64,000 nucleotides of DNA from Chloroflexota bacterium (GCA_021825925.1 JAKAFP010000009.1:1-64000); one strand, 5' to 3'. Shown: positions 44,140-53,221, numbered from the stretch's first letter. Made by a program: numbers and translations. Notes: generated by a model not told the origin, from the sequence alone.

Positions 44140-44565
44140 ATGGAAACGATCAACACAATAGAGCTCAAAGATGAAGCCATTTATCCAGATGAGGAAGTAT
44201 TAAGAAGGGTGTTGGGTGATTCTTATTCGGCTTATGAAGAATTGATCAAATTGTTTGAGATCAATCAGATGGAATCCACCTGGCGTTATTACCATGATGG
44301 CAAAGCATGGTTGTGCAAGGTGCAGAAAAAAAAGAAAACCATCGTGTGGATGTCTGCCTGGAAGGGATATATGCAGGCTTGCATCTACATGCCAGAAAAT
44401 TCACTTGACCTGGTATTATCGCTGCCAATCAGTGCGCCACAAAAGGAGAGGATCAATCAGACTCGAGGTGTTGGTAAATCCAGGCCATGTATTTTTGAAA
44501 TTAGAAGCAGTGAAGTGTTGAAGGATTTTGAACAAGTGATGCTGCTAAAAATGTCCCTAAAATAG
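44140..44565 (+). CDS. DUF3788 family protein
   Basis: 141 residues. The family core is STWRYYHDGKAWLCKVQKKKKTIVWMSAW followed by LPISAPQKERINQTRGVGKSRPCIFEI. DUF3788 proteins have a fold related to YjbR/DUF1801-like domains and no known function. A single gene. Confidence 0.88.
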   Translation: METINTIELKDEAIYPDEEVLRRVLGDSYSAYEELIKLFEINQMESTWRYYHDGKAWLCKVQKKKKTIVWMSAWKGYMQACIYMPENSLDLVLSLPISAPQKERINQTRGVGKSRPCIFEIRSSEVLKDFEQVMLLKMSLK

Positions 44566-44606
44566 TGAATTGTCCAAATGGGAAATTTTATTGAAGGTTT
44601 GGTTTA

Positions 44607-45092
44607 ATGCAAAATGATTCAGCACACCAAAAAGGTTGGCAGATATTTGAAGTGGTCGTCGGAATTCCGTTTCTCGCGGGGATCGGGCTCCAGTTTGTCT
44701 GGCCGATCGCTTTTCCATTTCAACGATTGAAATTGATATTTGTGTTGTCGGGAATTTTAATGGTGCTGGCGGGCATCCTTCTGGTCTCACTTACAAGACG
44801 CGAATTTTCACGCCATGCCCAACCAACAGATCCTGGGTTTTCGACCTCCAGGATCATCACAACAGGTGTTTTTTCTTATTCCCGGAACCCACTTTATCTT
44901 GGGGGGTTCCTTTTTTTGCTTGGGATTGACCTTGGATTTGGTATTACCTGGGGTTTGGTTTCGCTCATCCCGGCTTTGGTGGCTTGTCGTTTTATACTGA
45001 TCCTTATAGAAGAGAAGTACCTGGCAGCAAAATTCGGTGACGAATACTTGATGTACAAAACAAGAGTTCATCGCTGGATCGGCCGCAAGTAG
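44607..45092 (+). CDS. Isoprenylcysteine carboxyl methyltransferase-family membrane protein
   Basis: 161 residues with four or five membrane helices. The ICMT/PEMT signature GVFSYSRNPLYLGGFLFLLG and late IEEKYLAAKFGDEYLMYK match the family, whose members bind SAM at the membrane. Bacterial members methylate unknown lipid-like substrates (NnrU, mycobacterial/Chloroflexota relatives). A single gene. Confidence 0.88.
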   Translation: MQNDSAHQKGWQIFEVVVGIPFLAGIGLQFVWPIAFPFQRLKLIFVLSGILMVLAGILLVSLTRREFSRHAQPTDPGFSTSRIITTGVFSYSRNPLYLGGFLFLLGIDLGFGITWGLVSLIPALVACRFILILIEEKYLAAKFGDEYLMYKTRVHRWIGRK

Positions 45093-45231
45093 GGATAAAG
45101 CGGACCCAATGAAAGGTTTGAAAATAATATACAATATTGAAATATATAAACCATGAACCGATAATTATTCAAACAGAGCGTTGATTCCGACACCAGAGAT
45201 TATTAGATTTAGTCGTATCAAGGAGAGAAAA

Positions 45232-45543
45232 ATGAAGAGTTTGAGGTTATTTGGGGTGGTATTGGCTTTTGGTTTGCTGATAGGAATGGCAGCCTGTGCT
45301 CAAAAAACAGACATGTCCACGCAACCTTCACAATCCGTGGGGGGAGACACTCAGGTTTCTGCGACACCTGCTGCTGATGGCGAGGCTTTGATTATTGAGA
45401 AATTGCAGAATCATCATGATATTGAACGGATATTAACCGCCAAACATACCCGTGAAGAATGGAACGCGACCCTGGATCGCATGATCGGCTATGGAGCCAA
45501 GATCAGCGAAGAAGAAAAAAACTCATCATTGATTATTTATTGA
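45232..45543 (+). CDS. Small lipoprotein related to cytochrome-like domains, frame-interrupted at the C terminus
   Basis: 103 residues from ATG 45232 (AAGGAGAG upstream). Lipoprotein signal ends MAACAQ. The mature domain reads LIIEKLQNHHDIERILTAKHTREEWNATLDRMIGYGA, the pattern of small c-type cytochrome/quinohemoprotein modules, but the CxxCH position is LQNHH. The frame ends SSLIIY; a -1 shift at the A-AAA-AAC heptamer (45516-45522) would give LIIDYLLSR and a stop at 45549-45551, the expected end. Either a decayed gene, a base error in the A run, or frameshifting. Confidence 0.6.
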   Translation: MKSLRLFGVVLAFGLLIGMAACAQKTDMSTQPSQSVGGDTQVSATPAADGEALIIEKLQNHHDIERILTAKHTREEWNATLDRMIGYGAKISEEEKNSSLIIY

Positions 45544-45576
45544 GCAGGTAGCAAATTATTCTTGTTTGAAAATTAT

Positions 45577-45612
45577 GAAACGCTTTCCATATAACGGAAA
45601 GCGTTTCTTTCG
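45577..45612 (+). terminator. Terminator after the small lipoprotein gene
   Basis: GAAACGCTTTCC (45577-45588) and GGAAAGCGTTTC (45596-45607) form a perfect 12-bp stem, followed by TTTCG. Confidence 0.85.
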
Positions 45613-45720
45613 TTAATCAAGTGAAACAAATTGAACGGCTGCCCTATACCAAAAATAAACCAATCCATCACTGAATTCTCTTATATTAGGCTTATCACTT
45701 CAAATCTTCAGGAGATATTC

Positions 45721-47136
45721 ATGAAAAAGCGTTTATTCAAGACTTGTTTGGTAATTTGTATTGCATCCATGATGCTGATGGCTCTGGTTGGATGCGGTTC
45801 AACGGCAACCAGTACCACGTCAGCCTCCACGGTGGAAACAACGGTCAGCGAGACCGCGGTGGCGACACAAACAGAAACAGCAACTAGTACTGAGGCATCA
45901 AACGTCCCTCCTGCTCCGCCTGATGGGGCTCCTGGCGGCGCGCCTGGTGGTGGCTCACAGAGTGTGAACACCGGAACCGGGGCTTATGTGCTCAGTGATG
46001 GAGAAGCCCTCAATGGTGGTACCTATAGCTCCACGAATGCGGATGAAAATGCGATCAGAGCAGAGGGAACGGTCACTGCAACTTTGAACGATGTGACCGT
46101 TAACAAAACCTCTGGCGACGCATCAAGCAGTGATGCAAGCAGTTTTTACGGGTTGGATGCAGCCATTTTGGCACTCGATAACGCCACCTTGACCATCACC
46201 GGTGGCACAGTCACAGCCTCGGCAGAAGGCGCCAACGGCGTGTTTGCTTACGACGGCGCGACGATCAACATCTCAAATACCACCATTAATGTTACCGGTG
46301 GCAACGCAGGCGGCATTGAAGTAGCAGGCGGTGGAAGCATGTATGCGACCAACCTGACTGTTAATTCCACGGTCAAAGCGGCCATCCGCAGCGATCGGGG
46401 CGGTGGTACTTTGGTGGTGGATGGCGGCACCTATACCACCAGCGGCAGCAGTGGTGCACCGGCTATCTATAGTACAGCAGATATCAAAGTCAGCAATGCC
46501 ACCCTGACCGCCAACACTTCAGAAGCAGTGGTGGTTGAGGGGTTGAATTCGGTCACCTTGGTGGATTGCGACGTAACAGGCAACATGGACGGCACATCTG
46601 CAGAAGCCAACGGTGAAAATGTTCACAATGTGATGTTGTATCAAAGCATGTCTGGCGATGCCGAGACCGGTACGAGCAGCTTCAGCATGACTGGTGGAAC
46701 CCTGGTGTCAAAAAGCGGAGATATGTTCTACGTGACTAACACCAGCAGCATCATTTCTCTTAGCGACGTTGATCTGACCCTGGCGGATGGTACTTACTTG
46801 CTGCTCGTCGCCGGCAACGACTCATCAAGAGGGTGGGGTACTGCTGGCGCCAATGGCGGCAATACCACCTTCAACCTTTCAAAGCAGACTGCAGTCGGCG
46901 ATATTATGGTGGATGCCATTTCAACCCTGGCGATGAATATTTCGGATTCATCCTCTTTTACGGGTTCGATCAACTCAGATGGAACATCGGCTTCCTATTT
47001 GGTTGTGACAATTGACAGCTCAAGCACCTGGATTTTGACCGCCGACAGCTACGTAACGGCTTTCAACGGCAGCATTTCCAATGTGGTGACCAACGGACAT
47101 ACGCTTTATGTGAATGGAAGCGCGGTAACGAAGTAA
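45721..47136 (+). CDS. Lipoprotein with beta-helix-like repeats (surface adhesin/polysaccharide-binding type)
   Basis: 471 residues from ATG 45721 (AGGAGATA upstream). Lipoprotein signal ends ALVGCG. A Thr/Ser-rich spacer with a proline/glycine-rich segment (PPAPPDGAPGGAPGGG) leads to a right-handed beta-helix with repeated GGT/TLxxCxVTG-type coils (residues about 90-460): ATLTITGGTVTASAEGANGVFA, TINISNTTINVTGGNAGGI and so on. Such repeats are common in bacterial surface proteins and CotH-linked families. Likely exposed on the cell surface; ligand unknown. Confidence 0.75.
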   Translation: MKKRLFKTCLVICIASMMLMALVGCGSTATSTTSASTVETTVSETAVATQTETATSTEASNVPPAPPDGAPGGAPGGGSQSVNTGTGAYVLSDGEALNGGTYSSTNADENAIRAEGTVTATLNDVTVNKTSGDASSSDASSFYGLDAAILALDNATLTITGGTVTASAEGANGVFAYDGATINISNTTINVTGGNAGGIEVAGGGSMYATNLTVNSTVKAAIRSDRGGGTLVVDGGTYTTSGSSGAPAIYSTADIKVSNATLTANTSEAVVVEGLNSVTLVDCDVTGNMDGTSAEANGENVHNVMLYQSMSGDAETGTSSFSMTGGTLVSKSGDMFYVTNTSSIISLSDVDLTLADGTYLLLVAGNDSSRGWGTAGANGGNTTFNLSKQTAVGDIMVDAISTLAMNISDSSSFTGSINSDGTSASYLVVTIDSSSTWILTADSYVTAFNGSISNVVTNGHTLYVNGSAVTK

Positions 47137-47162
47137 TCAGTAAATAGGAATTAGGAACAAGG

Positions 47163-47192
47163 AAGTGCCCTCGAGATCGAGGGCACTTCTCT
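47163..47192 (+). terminator. Hairpin of the intergenic repeat family
   Basis: AAGTGCCCTCGA (47163-47174) and TCGAGGGCACTT (47177-47188) form a perfect 12-bp stem, preceded by an AATCAGTAAATAGGAATTAG leader. Confidence 0.8.
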
Positions 47193-47283
47193 TTGCGGTA
47201 GAGAAGTAATGGAAGAAAAATCATGATCATTTTTCGCTATAATTGTTCCTATTAATAAGTAACGATTATTTGCAGGAGATAAA

Positions 47284-47757
47284 ATGACGACTATTCAATC
47301 CGAGCATTTCACGAAGGCTGTTTTTATGCCTTTGGACGAGAGTTTCGAAAATGTTCAAGGTATTTACCTGGATAAAGGTACATCCATGTTTGAAACGCTG
47401 GCAGGCATCAGCGCTGAAGAGGCTTCTGTTCCGGTAGGAGGAAAGTGCGCTACACTGGCTGCGCAGGTGAAACACGTGTCGTTTTATCTCGAGGTTATCG
47501 AACGGTTTATGCGTGACTCCAATGCACCAAAGGCTGATTGGGGTGAAGTGTGGCGTACGGTCAGCAGTGTCACTTCTGAAGAATGGCAGTCCATTCAGGA
47601 CGAGCTGCGCACCAATTATCAAAAGCTGCGCAATTTCTTGGGTTGTGTGCAGGAATGGCCGAATGCGGAATCGGTGGGCATGGCCATGGCGATCATTGCG
47701 CACAGCGCGTATCACCTGGGTGAGATCCGCCAGGCATTGTGTGAATTAAAGTCATAG
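47284..47757 (+). CDS. DinB-family protein
   Basis: 157 residues, a four-helix bundle. Metal-ligand histidines are seen in LAAQVKHVSFYLEVIERF and AIIAHSAYHLGEIRQ, typical of DinB/BstA-type proteins. Some members transfer bacillithiol or mycothiol, but this one is uncharacterised. ATG with AGGAGA upstream. A 28-nt gap separates it from the next gene. Confidence 0.85.
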   Translation: MTTIQSEHFTKAVFMPLDESFENVQGIYLDKGTSMFETLAGISAEEASVPVGGKCATLAAQVKHVSFYLEVIERFMRDSNAPKADWGEVWRTVSSVTSEEWQSIQDELRTNYQKLRNFLGCVQEWPNAESVGMAMAIIAHSAYHLGEIRQALCELKS

Positions 47758-47785
47758 ACAACTTATTTTTATTAGCAGGAGATGG

Positions 47786-48550
47786 ATGGACAAAACTAAA
47801 CTCCTTTTGAGTCGTTTAAACGAGATCGGAAAAGCGCTCTCTAAAAAAGAGTCTGCACTGGCGTTAATTGGTTTGGGATCCGTTGGGACCGAGCTCGACC
47901 GCCTGGATCAATTTTCCGATCTTGATTTTTTCGTGATCGTAAAAACCGGGTTCAAGCAGCAATACCTCGAAGATCTGAGCTGGTTGAAAGAGATCGCGGA
48001 CGTGGCTTACTGTTTTATGAATACTCAGGATGGCTATAAACTTCTCTTTGTTGATGGGATTTTTTGCGAATTTGCGTTGTTTGATGAGAATGAGATAAAA
48101 AATGCAGTTTTTACCCCTGGCAGGATTGTTTGGAAAGCAGAAGGTGTATCTGATCAGATTGCTATTCCGCAAAGGCAGTTAGATGAACGACAGCAACATT
48201 CCGTAGAGTGGCTGATCGGCGAAGCGCTGACCAATCTATATGTAGGGTTATGCAGAGAGAAGCGCGGCGAAAAACTTTCGGCAATGCGGTTCATCCAGTT
48301 TTATGCCGTGGATCGTATTTTGGAGCTGATGGAAACCATGGAGACTGCAACCTCGACATCAGGCGATTTTTTCAATCTTGAACGGCGATTTGAAAGCAGA
48401 TATCCTTGTCCTTCAAAGGAGCTGCCTGTTATGTTGCAAGGGTATGAGAAGAATCGAGAATCAGCCAGAGCGATCCTATTGTTCTTGGGTGAGCATTTTG
48501 AGATCAATCCGGATATGAAACAAACCGTGTTGGATTTGATCAATTTATAA
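47786..48550 (+). CDS. Nucleotidyltransferase domain protein
   Basis: 254 residues. The polymerase-beta-like nucleotidyltransferase motif is IGLGSVGTELDRLDQFSDLDFFVIV (GS ... DxD). The C-terminal half is helical and could bind substrate, as in aminoglycoside adenylyltransferase-like or lincosamide-type enzymes. Target unknown. It lies 28 nt after the DinB gene and 10 nt before the NTF2-like gene, so the three may be one transcript. Confidence 0.8.
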   Translation: MDKTKLLLSRLNEIGKALSKKESALALIGLGSVGTELDRLDQFSDLDFFVIVKTGFKQQYLEDLSWLKEIADVAYCFMNTQDGYKLLFVDGIFCEFALFDENEIKNAVFTPGRIVWKAEGVSDQIAIPQRQLDERQQHSVEWLIGEALTNLYVGLCREKRGEKLSAMRFIQFYAVDRILELMETMETATSTSGDFFNLERRFESRYPCPSKELPVMLQGYEKNRESARAILLFLGEHFEINPDMKQTVLDLINL

Positions 48551-48560
48551 TGGAGGCGTA

Positions 48561-48971
48561 ATGCAAGAACCTTTGGATCCTGATTTATTAAAACCGATCG
48601 AAAAAGTGGCGCGGTTTTTGGAAACCGGCGATGAAACATTTCTTTCTGCTTTTGCGAAAAAAGGGGTGGTGATCATCGAAAATTTTGAACCGCACATTTT
48701 TGAAGGTGAAGATGCAGTTGAACGTTGGTCCAGGGTCATTAGATCATGGCACACCAAGCCGCTCAACCTGGTGCACACTTTTGGTGAATATCATGATCTG
48801 AATGTTGTTGAGGACCTTGCTTTCGTTTCGCTTGCCACGCACTGGACGGGATTGCGCGGCGGCAATCCGTTTCAGGAGGATGGGGGTTGGGCGTTCGTGC
48901 TTGTTAGAGAAGATGGCGAGTGGAAGGTAAAGGGGTACGGTTGGGCCGTCATCCATGACGAAGAGGGCTAA
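48561..48971 (+). CDS. NTF2-like/SnoaL-type protein
   Basis: 136 residues with an alpha+beta cone fold: an N-terminal helix pair (PIEKVARFLETGDETFLSAFAKKG), then strands (VIIENFEPHIFEGED, FVSLATHWTG, WAFVLVREDGEWKVKGYGWAVIHD). Such proteins bind or turn over small hydrophobic molecules; this one has no known substrate. The convergent SPL gene follows. Confidence 0.8.
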   Translation: MQEPLDPDLLKPIEKVARFLETGDETFLSAFAKKGVVIIENFEPHIFEGEDAVERWSRVIRSWHTKPLNLVHTFGEYHDLNVVEDLAFVSLATHWTGLRGGNPFQEDGGWAFVLVREDGEWKVKGYGWAVIHDEEG

Positions 48972-48995
48972 AAACTCAAAAAACCGTCTGTCGAG

Positions 48996-49868
48996 TTAAT
49001 GAAGCATCTTCTCTTTCATCGGTTTGGAGTAGCTCGAGGAGATGCCGTAGCGGTCGCGTAGTTCGTTGACCATCAGGTAGAGTTGGTCTTTATACGCCTT
49101 ATCGGCAGCACCGGTTTTAAAAAGCGCCTGCAGCTTGGGGTAAAGTTCCGGGTAGTCGCGCTGAATGAATTCAAAGAACACTTTGCGGGTGTCGCCGCGC
49201 AGATAGAGAACGCCCGGCAGCAGGTAGTGAACGCCGCTCTCTTTGGCACCAATACATAAGGCTTCAAAGTTCTCGCGTCCATCGGTCAGGTATGGGATGA
49301 TGGGCATGAGATGCAGGCCAACCGAGGCATTGGTCTGACGGAACTGTTTGAGCATGGCAAAACGTTCTTCTGAGGGTGCGCCGCCGGGTTCGATTTTCTT
49401 GCGCACTTCTTCATCCATGGTGGTGATGGTGGCGGCAATATTGATGTAAGTGATCTGTGAGAGTTCGTTGATCAGGTCATAATCCCGCAGCACCAGAGTG
49501 GACTTGGTGGAGATGATGGCCGGCGTCTTGTATTTGATCAATAGTTTCAAGACTTCGGGCATCAGTTGATACGTTTCTTCCGCTTTTTGGTAGCTGTCGG
49601 TCACTCCGCCAATGTTGACCACTTCACGCTTCCATTTGGGGGAACTTAACTCCCGCTCCAACTTTTCCACGATGTTGGTCTTGACGTGGATATCGTCATA
49701 AAAGCCGTCTGAGTTGAGGTAGGCGTGCGAATAGATGGCATAACAGTAACGGCAGGCGTGGCTGCATCCGCGGTAGATGTTCAGATCCCAGCCGAAGGGC
49801 ACTTTGCGCTTTAACTCATTCAGTGCGCTTTCGCAGTGGATCTCTTTGTATGACGTGGGATTATCCAT
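48996..49868 (-). CDS. Radical SAM protein, spore photoproduct lyase-like (SPL) family
   Basis: 290 residues from ATG 49868, preceded by GAG; an ATG three codons earlier lacks a site. The radical SAM motif CSHACRYCYA (CxxxCxxC) is near residue 35. The sequence matches the SPL/Rv2578c-like family of Fe-S proteins that occur in non-spore-formers, where lesion repair is unproven. It stands on the minus strand amid plus-strand genes. Confidence 0.9.
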   Translation of the reverse strand: MDNPTSYKEIHCESALNELKRKVPFGWDLNIYRGCSHACRYCYAIYSHAYLNSDGFYDDIHVKTNIVEKLERELSSPKWKREVVNIGGVTDSYQKAEETYQLMPEVLKLLIKYKTPAIISTKSTLVLRDYDLINELSQITYINIAATITTMDEEVRKKIEPGGAPSEERFAMLKQFRQTNASVGLHLMPIIPYLTDGRENFEALCIGAKESGVHYLLPGVLYLRGDTRKVFFEFIQRDYPELYPKLQALFKTGAADKAYKDQLYLMVNELRDRYGISSSYSKPMKEKMLH

Positions 49869-49937
49869 GATTCTCATTTAAGTGGTTTTAGAATATTTAT
49901 TCTAAATAATATCATAAGAATACATAATTTAGGTGAA

Positions 49938-49970
49938 AAGTCCCGAATTTACAAAAAGAATTCGGGACTT
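49938..49970 (-). terminator. Terminator between the two minus-strand genes
   Basis: AAGTCCCGAATT near 49938-49949 pairs with AATTCGGGACTT to 49970; on the minus strand Ts follow. It ends the class III dioxygenase gene. Confidence 0.75.
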
Positions 49971-50014
49971 GAAAATCTTAGTTTATTGGTCCAGCAAGGT
50001 CATGCCTTTATTTT

Positions 50015-50824
50015 TCACCACTGAAAAGCCACAGCGCGTTTGCCCAGGATCATGTCATCAAAGATCAGTTTGGCTGGTTTTTCAGCCAACCCCTGGCAAA
50101 CATGAAGGGGCAATAAATGTTCCTCACGCGGATGGCAATAGCGGGCGGCTGGCGCCTTGGACCAATCCAAAAGACGTTGCTCGCGCTCTGCCTGTGTGAG
50201 ATCGCCTGCGCAGGTTTCGATCAACCAATCTTGAAAGGCGTTGTTGCCGGGGTCCGGATCGGTTGAGGCTTGCCACGAAAAAGCGCGCATGTTGTGGAAT
50301 GAGAAACCTGATCCAATGACAAGGATATTTTCATTCATTAATTCTCTTAAGGCTTTACCCAGGGCAAGGTGGGTTGCCGCGTTCAAACCGGATACGAGGG
50401 AAAGCTGCAGACAGGGGATATCCGCTTCAGGATACATCAGTTTGAGCGGGATGAAGTGACCGTGGTCAAATCCGCGCTGGGGATCAATTCTGGAGGGTAC
50501 GTGATTCTTAACAAGCATCTCGGCGATCCGTTTTGCGTCTTTTGGGCTGCCGGGCGCAGGATATTGGATCTCGTAGGCCTGGGCGGGAAAGCCGTAATAG
50601 TCGTAGAACATGACGGGGTTCGCGGCGCCAAGCAGGGTGGCGGCGTTCTCTTCCCAGTGAGCGCTGATCACCAGGATCAGGTCGGGTCTGTGCAGCTGAC
50701 CGGGCAACTGCTGCATAAAAGCCACCATGGCCTTATGACCTTCATCCCCGAGGATGGGCAGCGGGCCGCCTCCGTGAGAGAAGTAAACAATTTGAGCCTT
50801 GGATTCTGAAGAAGATTTTTCCAT
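50015..50824 (-). CDS. LigB-type extradiol ring-opening dioxygenase (class III, DODA-like)
   Basis: 269 residues. The Fe-binding His residues are visible in IVYFSHGGGPLPI, ISAHWEEN and GFDHGHFIPLKLM. Similar to the YgiD / 4,5-DOPA dioxygenase group. It opens catechol-type rings with O2, an aerobic activity; in an anaerobe it may be a promiscuous or stress enzyme. Ends MILGKRAVAFQW, typical of this group. Confidence 0.92.
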   Translation of the reverse strand: MEKSSSESKAQIVYFSHGGGPLPILGDEGHKAMVAFMQQLPGQLHRPDLILVISAHWEENAATLLGAANPVMFYDYYGFPAQAYEIQYPAPGSPKDAKRIAEMLVKNHVPSRIDPQRGFDHGHFIPLKLMYPEADIPCLQLSLVSGLNAATHLALGKALRELMNENILVIGSGFSFHNMRAFSWQASTDPDPGNNAFQDWLIETCAGDLTQAEREQRLLDWSKAPAARYCHPREEHLLPLHVCQGLAEKPAKLIFDDMILGKRAVAFQW

Positions 50825-51062
50825 AATACCCTTTCGGATGTTTGTCTCTGACTATATTGTACTTCTTTTAGCTGAATTATCCGGTTAATTTCAGTGGAAG
50901 TGGCGTGAATTGTGAACCGTGAGCCGTGAATTGTGTGTTGAAATCTCTTGTAAATAATCTATTTTTGAAGTCTGGTCGTACAACATTTCATTTGTTTTGG
51001 GTTTGAAATATTGATACAATGACCCAATAGACAAATAGTGGTGATATACGAAAGAAAGGTTA

Positions 51063-51635
51063 ATGATGAGAAAACTTAAACTGCAAGTGCAGATGACGGT
51101 GGACGGTTTTATCGCCGGTGCGAACGGCGAAATGGATTGGTTGGTGTTTAATTGGGATAGTGAGATCAACCAGTATGTAAAGGAATTGACAGAACCCATT
51201 GGCTGTATCGTTTTAGGACGCAAACTGGCGCAGGGATTCATTCCGCATTGGGCAGGCGTAGCTGCCAACCCCCAAGCTCCGGATCATGCCGCCGGGCAGA
51301 AATTTACTGATACGCACAAGGTGGTTTTCACCAAGACACTGGAAAACTCCGAATGGGAGAACACCGTTCTCGCCAAGGGCGAACTGGTGGAAGAGATCAC
51401 GCGTTTAAAAGAACAGGAAGGCGGTGACATCATTGCCTACGGCGGCGGCACTTTTGTCTCCAGTTTGATCAAGGCCAATTTGATTGATGAGTATCATTTA
51501 TTCATCAACCCGACAGCCATTGGCAGCGGGATGTCTATTTTTAAAGGTTTGGAAAACCGGTTGGCTTTACAATTAAAAAAATCAACAAGTTTTCCGTGTG
51601 GCATTGTGACGTTGTGTTACGAAGTTAAAAGATGA
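51063..51635 (+). CDS. Dihydrofolate reductase-family protein (RibD C-terminal-like)
   Basis: 190 residues. Family marks: LQVQMTVDGFIAGANGEMDWL and IAYGGGTFVSSLIKANLIDEYHLFINPTAIGSG. These reductases use NADPH for unknown pterin-like or other substrates. A single gene. Confidence 0.9.
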   Translation: MMRKLKLQVQMTVDGFIAGANGEMDWLVFNWDSEINQYVKELTEPIGCIVLGRKLAQGFIPHWAGVAANPQAPDHAAGQKFTDTHKVVFTKTLENSEWENTVLAKGELVEEITRLKEQEGGDIIAYGGGTFVSSLIKANLIDEYHLFINPTAIGSGMSIFKGLENRLALQLKKSTSFPCGIVTLCYEVKR

Positions 51636-51695
51636 TCGTAAATGATCAATCTTCTCGTAAAAAAGAGTGTTGAATGATGGGTTGAGGAGAAGCCA

Positions 51696-52154
51696 ATGCG
51701 AAAATTCATGGAGGGAACCAGGTACCTGGGGTATATAGGTGTGTTTTCTTTGTTGGCCTCTGCACTTGCTGCATTTGGGTGGGGGGTTGTAAAAACAATA
51801 AACGCCATCAGTGTGATCATTACCAGTTACGGCAAGGATGCTTATATTGCAATTCAACTCATAGAAGTTGTTGATAGTTTCCTGATCGCTACGGCGTTAT
51901 ATGTATTCTCTGTAAGCATGTTCGAACTTTTTATTGATGACCTCAATCTTCCCGACTGGATGATCGCCCACGACTTGCATGAACTGAAAGACAAACTGGG
52001 CGGGGTGATCGTGCTGGTGATGGTGGTTAAATTCCTTGAATATCTGGTGGAATGGAAAGATCCGAACGCCTCATTGTTTTTTGCGATTTCAGTTGCGGTA
52101 GTTTCGGCAGCCTTAATTGCACTTGGGTATTTTGGCAGGAAAGAGAAAAGCTGA
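51696..52154 (+). CDS. YqhA family (UPF0114) membrane protein
   Basis: 152 residues with three or four membrane helices. The segment FIDDLNLPDWMIAHDLHELKDKLGGVIVLVM is characteristic of UPF0114 proteins. Function unknown. Good GAGGAGA ribosome-binding site. It is followed after 18 nt by the next gene, so they may be co-transcribed. Confidence 0.9.
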   Translation: MRKFMEGTRYLGYIGVFSLLASALAAFGWGVVKTINAISVIITSYGKDAYIAIQLIEVVDSFLIATALYVFSVSMFELFIDDLNLPDWMIAHDLHELKDKLGGVIVLVMVVKFLEYLVEWKDPNASLFFAISVAVVSAALIALGYFGRKEKS

Positions 52155-52172
52155 GTTCGATAGGGAGGATAA

Positions 52173-52670
52173 ATGTCTTCATTGCAGGAGTGTGTAACTC
52201 AATACAAACAATTATTGGCTGAGGGTTCGCTACAAAAGGCTTATAAAGGAATTCTCGAATATCTCCTGGCGCTTCGCACGGTATTTGAAAAGCAATACCC
52301 GGAATGGACGGTGCCAGGCGGGTTGTACACAGGTTACATGGATATGAGCTACTTTTCAGTCATTCCACCTGCCCTGAAAGACAGAAAGTTAAAAATCGCT
52401 GTGGTGTTCATCCACGAAGCATGCAGGTTCGAGGTTTGGCTGGCCGGGGTAAATAAAGGGGTGCAGGCAGAGTATTGGCAAAGGATCAAGGAAAACGGAT
52501 GGACCAAATACAAGACCGTTTCCACTCTCGAAGGGGCGGACGCGATCATTGAACACATTCTGGTGGAAGATCCGAATTTTGATGATTTGGAAGGCTTAAC
52601 TCAAAAGATCCGTATCGGCGTGAAACATTTCACCTGGGATGTTGAAGAATTTATTATCAGGAACTTTTAA
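52173..52670 (+). CDS. Conserved hypothetical protein (DUF7000-like)
   Basis: 165 residues, soluble. The sequence (YTGYMDMSYFSVIPPALKDRKLKIAVVFIHEACRFEVWLAGVN, then TWDVEEFIIRNF) resembles a family annotated as DUF7000, uncharacterised. A helix-strand-helix arrangement with a conserved HEACRFEVWL motif. AGGGAGGA upstream. Twelve nt before the DUF1697 gene. Confidence 0.75.
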   Translation: MSSLQECVTQYKQLLAEGSLQKAYKGILEYLLALRTVFEKQYPEWTVPGGLYTGYMDMSYFSVIPPALKDRKLKIAVVFIHEACRFEVWLAGVNKGVQAEYWQRIKENGWTKYKTVSTLEGADAIIEHILVEDPNFDDLEGLTQKIRIGVKHFTWDVEEFIIRNF

Positions 52671-52681
52671 GGATTGATCCG

Positions 52682-53221
52682 ATGGAACATTACATTGCAC
52701 TCTTTCGCGGCATTAACGTCGGCGGCCACAGCAAATTACCCATGACTGAATTGGTAAAGATCCTTGAAGGGCTGGGCGCTCAGGAGGTCAGGACTTACAT
52801 CCAGAGCGGTAATGCTGTCTTTCAACATAAAGAAATGGATACAGAAGCATTTTCCAAGTCCATCAGCCTTGAGGTCGAAAAGCAGTGCGGCTTCGCGCCC
52901 AAAGTGCTGCTGTTGACCGAGGAAGAGCTTGACCGCGCGATAGACGAAAATCCATTCCCGGTACCTGAAGGGGATGAGAGTACCATGCACCTGGGGTTCC
53001 TGGCTGCCGAGCCCGAGAATGTGGATTTTGAAAAGCTTTCAGCCTTAAAGATTGAAAGCGAGCACTTCTGTCTGACTCCCAAGGTGTTTTACCTTTATGC
53101 TCCGGATGGGGTAGGCAAATCCAAACTGGCGGCAGGGGCGGAGAAGATCATCGGGGTGGATATGACCGACCGCAACTGGAACACAGTGTGCAAATTGAAA
53201 GAGATGATTGGCAATAGGTAA
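52682..53221 (+). CDS. DUF1697 protein
   Basis: 179 residues. The DUF1697 opening YIALFRGINVGGHSKLPMTEL and RTYIQSGNAVF with the later DRNWNTVCKLKEM are diagnostic. Function unknown; the fold is related to ferredoxin-like nucleotide-binding domains. Part of the tightly spaced series from 51.7 kb. Confidence 0.95.
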   Translation: MEHYIALFRGINVGGHSKLPMTELVKILEGLGAQEVRTYIQSGNAVFQHKEMDTEAFSKSISLEVEKQCGFAPKVLLLTEEELDRAIDENPFPVPEGDESTMHLGFLAAEPENVDFEKLSALKIESEHFCLTPKVFYLYAPDGVGKSKLAAGAEKIIGVDMTDRNWNTVCKLKEMIGNR

